This document shows, piece after piece, positions 61,434 through 64,000 of a DNA stretch of 64,000 nt (position 1 is the first letter of the stretch; each line of letters begins with the position of its first letter). Source of the stretch: Mycobacteroides immunogenum (GTDB lineage: Bacteria; Actinomycetota; Actinomycetes; Mycobacteriales; Mycobacteriaceae). The notes under the pieces are model-generated. The model did not search any database. It worked only from the letters and a program-made list of their open reading frames with translations, and was not told the DNA's origin. A program made the position numbers and the translations under genes. The stretch spans positions 4,588,001-4,652,000 of the forward strand of contig NZ_CP011530.1 in the NCBI RefSeq assembly GCF_001605725.1, written 5' to 3'.

Positions 61434-62666
61434 ATGACGGTAAACGGATCGTGCGAGGCACGGTTTGGCCAGGTACGCGAGGAGTTCGAGCGCAATTTCG
61501 CGGAGCGAGGCGAGCTGGGAGCCGCGGTCTGTGTGATGGTCGACGGCGAGACTGTCGTGGACCTGTGGGGTGGATCGGCCAACGAGGACGGCAACCCGTG
61601 GTCGCCCGACACCATTGTGCCCGTCTATTCCTGCACCAAAGGTGCGACAGCCGTCTGCGCCCACATGTTGGCTGCCCGCGGACAACTGGACTTCGACGCC
61701 CCAGTGGCCCGTTACTGGCCCGAATTCGCCCAGAACGGAAAGGACCAGATTCCGGTACGGATGCTGCTCAACCATCAGGCGGGCCTGGCTGCGATACGAG
61801 AAACTCTGCCCGACAAGGGCTATGCGGACTGGGACTTGATCACCGGCCTGCTCGCGGCGCAGGAGCCGCTGTGGGAACCGGGAACGCGGTCGGGTTATCA
61901 CGCGCTGACCTTCGGACATCTTGTCGGCGAGGTCATCCGCCGAATTACCGGACGCACCGTGGGCCGATTTTTCCGGGATGAGATCGCGGAACCGCTGGGA
62001 GCCGACTTCTGGATCGGTGTGCCCGCTAGCGAAGAACATCGTGTCGCACAGTCAATCGCCGCCGATCTCCCGGACGACCTGAAGCGGCTGCCCGCCTTCT
62101 TCCGCACCGCACTCAGCGATCCCGCGTCGATACCCGGGTTGATCGTGCTCAACTCGGGCGGGTTCCTCCTTCCTGCCCTCACCGCGGAACGTCAGATCAA
62201 CACCCGGGAGTTTCACGCGGCTGAGATCCCCGCCGTCAACGGTGTGTCGAATGGGCGCGGCCTGGCCACGATGTATCGCCCGTTGGCGCTCGACGGGAGC
62301 GCCAACGGCACCCGCCTGGTCGACAAGGCTCAGATCGTGCACATGACACAGGTGAGCTCGGCGTCAGCGATCGATGCGACCATCGGGGCCCCAACCCGCT
62401 GGACCCTGGGGTTTCATACAGGTATCGACAATCGGGCGCTGGGTGAAGGCAGCAGTCTCATCCTGGCGCCCGGCGCGTTCGGACATTGCGGCATGGGCGG
62501 CTCGGCAGGGTTCGCCGACCCAAGCGCACGAATGTCCTTCGGTTACACGATGACCAAGCAAGGCACCGGCATTGTGGTCGATTCTCGGGCGCAGTCCTTG
62601 ATCGACGCCGTGTACCGCGGCTTGGGATACCAGGACTGTGGTGGATTCTGGCTCAACCCGAACTAA
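61434..62666 (+). CDS. Serine hydrolase, beta-lactamase/EstB-like esterase
   Basis: 410 residues from ATG 61434. Seen: SxxK nucleophile in VYSCTKGATAV at about residue 68, a YxN-like element in GYHALTFGHLVGEV, and the C-terminal FGHCGMGGSAGFADP block. This is the class C-type fold that includes lipolytic esterases (LipD/LipL/EstB). Paralogue of the partial gene at the left end of the window. No signal peptide. Overlaps the convergent HxlR gene by 14 bases. Confidence 0.9.
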   Translation: MTVNGSCEARFGQVREEFERNFAERGELGAAVCVMVDGETVVDLWGGSANEDGNPWSPDTIVPVYSCTKGATAVCAHMLAARGQLDFDAPVARYWPEFAQNGKDQIPVRMLLNHQAGLAAIRETLPDKGYADWDLITGLLAAQEPLWEPGTRSGYHALTFGHLVGEVIRRITGRTVGRFFRDEIAEPLGADFWIGVPASEEHRVAQSIAADLPDDLKRLPAFFRTALSDPASIPGLIVLNSGGFLLPALTAERQINTREFHAAEIPAVNGVSNGRGLATMYRPLALDGSANGTRLVDKAQIVHMTQVSSASAIDATIGAPTRWTLGFHTGIDNRALGEGSSLILAPGAFGHCGMGGSAGFADPSARMSFGYTMTKQGTGIVVDSRAQSLIDAVYRGLGYQDCGGFWLNPN

Positions 62667-63087
62667 CCACTGTGTCTTCGGGCGTCAACAGACGCCCATC
62701 GGCCGCCCGCAGCTCGAACCTGCGCACCGGGCGAGAGGCCGTGCGATCCACCAGGGAAACGCGCGGTTCGCCTGGGGCGAAACAGAACTCATCGCTCCAC
62801 TGCCGCAGCGCGACCAGCACGGGAAACAGCCCCCGGCCCTTGTCCGTCAGCTGATACTCGTGCCGCGCGCCCACCGGAACGATCTCGAGAATGCCGTTGT
62901 CCACCAACGCCGCCAAGCGCGAGGCCAGGATGTTCTTCGCGAGCCCCAGGCTTTTCTGAAATTCCCCAAATCTGCGCAACCCGTCGAACGCATCACGAAC
63001 GATCAACAGCGACCAGCCGTCCCCGACCTCGCCCAACGGGCGGGCAAGGGTGCAGCTCGATTCCGCGTGACTTGCCCGTCCCACCAT
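62653..63087 (-). CDS. HxlR-family transcriptional regulator
   Basis: 144 residues from ATG 63087 with AAAGGAG upstream. Seen: an early cysteine (SSCTLARPLGEVGDGWSLLI) as in redox- or aldehyde-sensing HxlR proteins, winged helix FQKSLGLAKNILASRLAALV, wing ARHEYQLTDKGRGL. Divergent from the MFS transporter with two similar 17-base repeats between, so it most likely represses that transporter and perhaps itself. Confidence 0.93.
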   Translation of the reverse strand: MVGRASHAESSCTLARPLGEVGDGWSLLIVRDAFDGLRRFGEFQKSLGLAKNILASRLAALVDNGILEIVPVGARHEYQLTDKGRGLFPVLVALRQWSDEFCFAPGEPRVSLVDRTASRPVRRFELRAADGRLLTPEDTVVSSG

Positions 63088-63101
63088 CGGCCCACTCCTT
63101 T

Positions 63102-63154
63102 GGTTGCAATATGAAACCGTTCGTGCGATGCTCAAACGGTTGCGAAGTGAAACC
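63102..63154. promoter_or_regulatory. Direct-repeat operator between HxlR and MFS genes
   Basis: GGTTGCAATATGAAACC (63102-63118) and GGTTGCGAAGTGAAACC (63138-63154) agree at 14 of 17 positions, with starts 36 bases apart. AACCGTT (63115-63121) and AACGGTT (63135-63141) add an inverted repeat. Probable HxlR binding sites controlling both genes. Confidence 0.6.
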
Positions 63155-63174
63155 AACTCTACCCAGGGGTGCTC

Positions 63175-64000
63175 GTGCTGAACAGACCCGTCATTGTGTT
63201 GTTCTCGTTTGCCTGCGGACTCGCGGTGGCAACCATCTACTTCTCACAGCCGCTGTTGGACACCATTGGCGCGCAATTCTCCATGCCCACAGCACAGGTA
63301 GGCGTTGTCCTCACGCTCACCCAGATCGGCTATGCGATCGGGCTGCTCCTGATCGTGCCCCTGGGCGATATCGTCGATCAACGACGGCTCATCGTCGGCC
63401 AGACCGCGCTGCTGGCGGTATCGCTGCTGGCCACGGCATGGTCCCCCAACGCGTGGACATTCCTGGTGAGCATCACCGCGCTGGGCGCACTCGCCGTAGT
63501 GACCCAGGTGATGGTCACCTACACCGCAGTACATGCCGAGCCCGAGCGACAAGGGTGGGCCGTCGGCGTGGTCACCGGTGGAATCATCAGCGGCATTCTC
63601 TTGGCGCGCACAGTATCTGGAGCTTTATCCGATCTCCTCGGCTGGCGATCGGTCTATGTGGTGGCGGCCATCGCCGCCGTCGTGACCGCCGGAATCCTGT
63701 TGTACGCCCTGCCGCGATCCGCGCGCACGCTCACAAAGGTGCCCTATGGCCGGCTGCTGCTCTCCACGCTGCGGCTGGTGCACGACGAGCCCGTTCTGCG
63801 CTCGCGGGCCATCATCGCGATGCTTGTTTTCGCTGCCATCACCGTCCTACTGACGCCCATGGTGCTGCCGCTGACCTCCACGCCATATCGCTTGTCGCAC
63901 ACGCAAGTCGGGCTGTTCGGCCTGGCCGGAGCGGCAGGAGCGCTGGGCGCCTTCAAAGCAGGCTCGTGGTGCGACAGAGGCTGGGCCAATCGGGTGACCG
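63175..64000 (+). CDS. MFS transporter (DHA1-like), cut by window end
   Basis: At least 275 residues, open to the end of the window. The GTG at 63175 has AGGGG nine bases upstream. Seen: membrane helices starting with VIVLFSFACGLAVATIYF, a loop-2/3 signature GYAIGLLLIVPLGDIVDQRR (the MFS G-x-L-x-D-x-x-x-R-R pattern), and further helices VTGGIISGILLARTVSGALS. Twelve-helix drug or metabolite efflux pump family. The substrate is unknown; regulation by the divergent HxlR gene is likely. Confidence 0.9.
   Translation, partial: MLNRPVIVLFSFACGLAVATIYFSQPLLDTIGAQFSMPTAQVGVVLTLTQIGYAIGLLLIVPLGDIVDQRRLIVGQTALLAVSLLATAWSPNAWTFLVSITALGALAVVTQVMVTYTAVHAEPERQGWAVGVVTGGIISGILLARTVSGALSDLLGWRSVYVVAAIAAVVTAGILLYALPRSARTLTKVPYGRLLLSTLRLVHDEPVLRSRAIIAMLVFAAITVLLTPMVLPLTSTPYRLSHTQVGLFGLAGAAGALGAFKAGSWCDRGWANRVT

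Noticed and set aside
1..64000. Insertion sequences or prophage
   Set aside because: No transposase, integrase or phage structural genes are seen; the HNH gene alone is not enough to call a prophage.

Overview
The window looks like chromosome from a rapidly growing member of the Mycobacteriaceae, most likely the Mycobacteroides abscessus/chelonae group. Evidence: high but not extreme GC; mshA (mycothiol), senX3-regX3, gpm1, a complete yrbE/mce lipid-import operon, an EphD-type hydrolase/dehydrogenase fusion, F420-dependent Ddn-like reductases and an L,D-transpeptidase lipoprotein. The species is an inference; no rRNA gene is present.

The backbone follows the M. tuberculosis Rv0483-Rv0499 neighbourhood as I remember it, read right to left: LprQ-like L,D-transpeptidase (59.4-60.8 kb), SDR and ROK regulator (55.2-57.5), mshA and a YbjN protein (52.7-54.6), gpm1-senX3-regX3 (38.9-41.8), then the Rv0495c-like protein, ppx, an Rv0497-like membrane protein, a sugar-phosphate isomerase fold and a thioesterase (4.0-8.9). 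This backbone is broken by three large insertions of accessory genes.

Insertion 1 (about 8.9-38.8 kb) holds a mycothiol-amidase paralogue, two operons built on Baeyer-Villiger-type flavin monooxygenases (9.9-12.0 plus 13.0-18.3 kb, and 30.4-35.9 kb), a full mce operon (20.4-30.4 kb) between them, an ABC1/UbiB-family kinase-like gene and a double-domain TetR regulator resembling Mce3R in architecture. Insertion 2 (41.8-52.7 kb) holds a third monooxygenase operon that runs almost directly into gpm1, a small membrane/oxidase-subunit operon, two tandem TetR regulators and an acyl-CoA synthetase. Insertion 3 (57.5-59.0 kb) is a compact array of ten tRNA genes with an HNH endonuclease inside it.

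The most interesting theme is recurrence: the three monooxygenase operons reuse flavin monooxygenases, SDRs, alpha/beta hydrolases, SRPBCC proteins and, in two operons, predicted four-helix diiron proteins. In order, diiron hydroxylase, SDR, Baeyer-Villiger monooxygenase and esterase would make a subterminal oxidation route (C-H to alcohol to ketone to ester to acid plus alcohol). The mce importer between two of the operons could supply a lipid substrate. This pathway is an inference from gene content. Four of the five full-length monooxygenases have lost the histidine of the Baeyer-Villiger fingerprint, and one further flavin module is shortened and fused to an esterase. Two operons share a nearly identical 38-bp upstream element, suggesting common regulation.

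The left edge (1-4.0 kb) carries a serine hydrolase fragment, an R2-like ligand-binding oxidase with a CRP-type site, a DJ-1/MarR pair with a palindromic operator, and two Ddn-like reductases. The right edge (60.9-64.0 kb) carries a secreted protein, a serine hydrolase, an HxlR regulator and a divergent MFS transporter cut by the window end.
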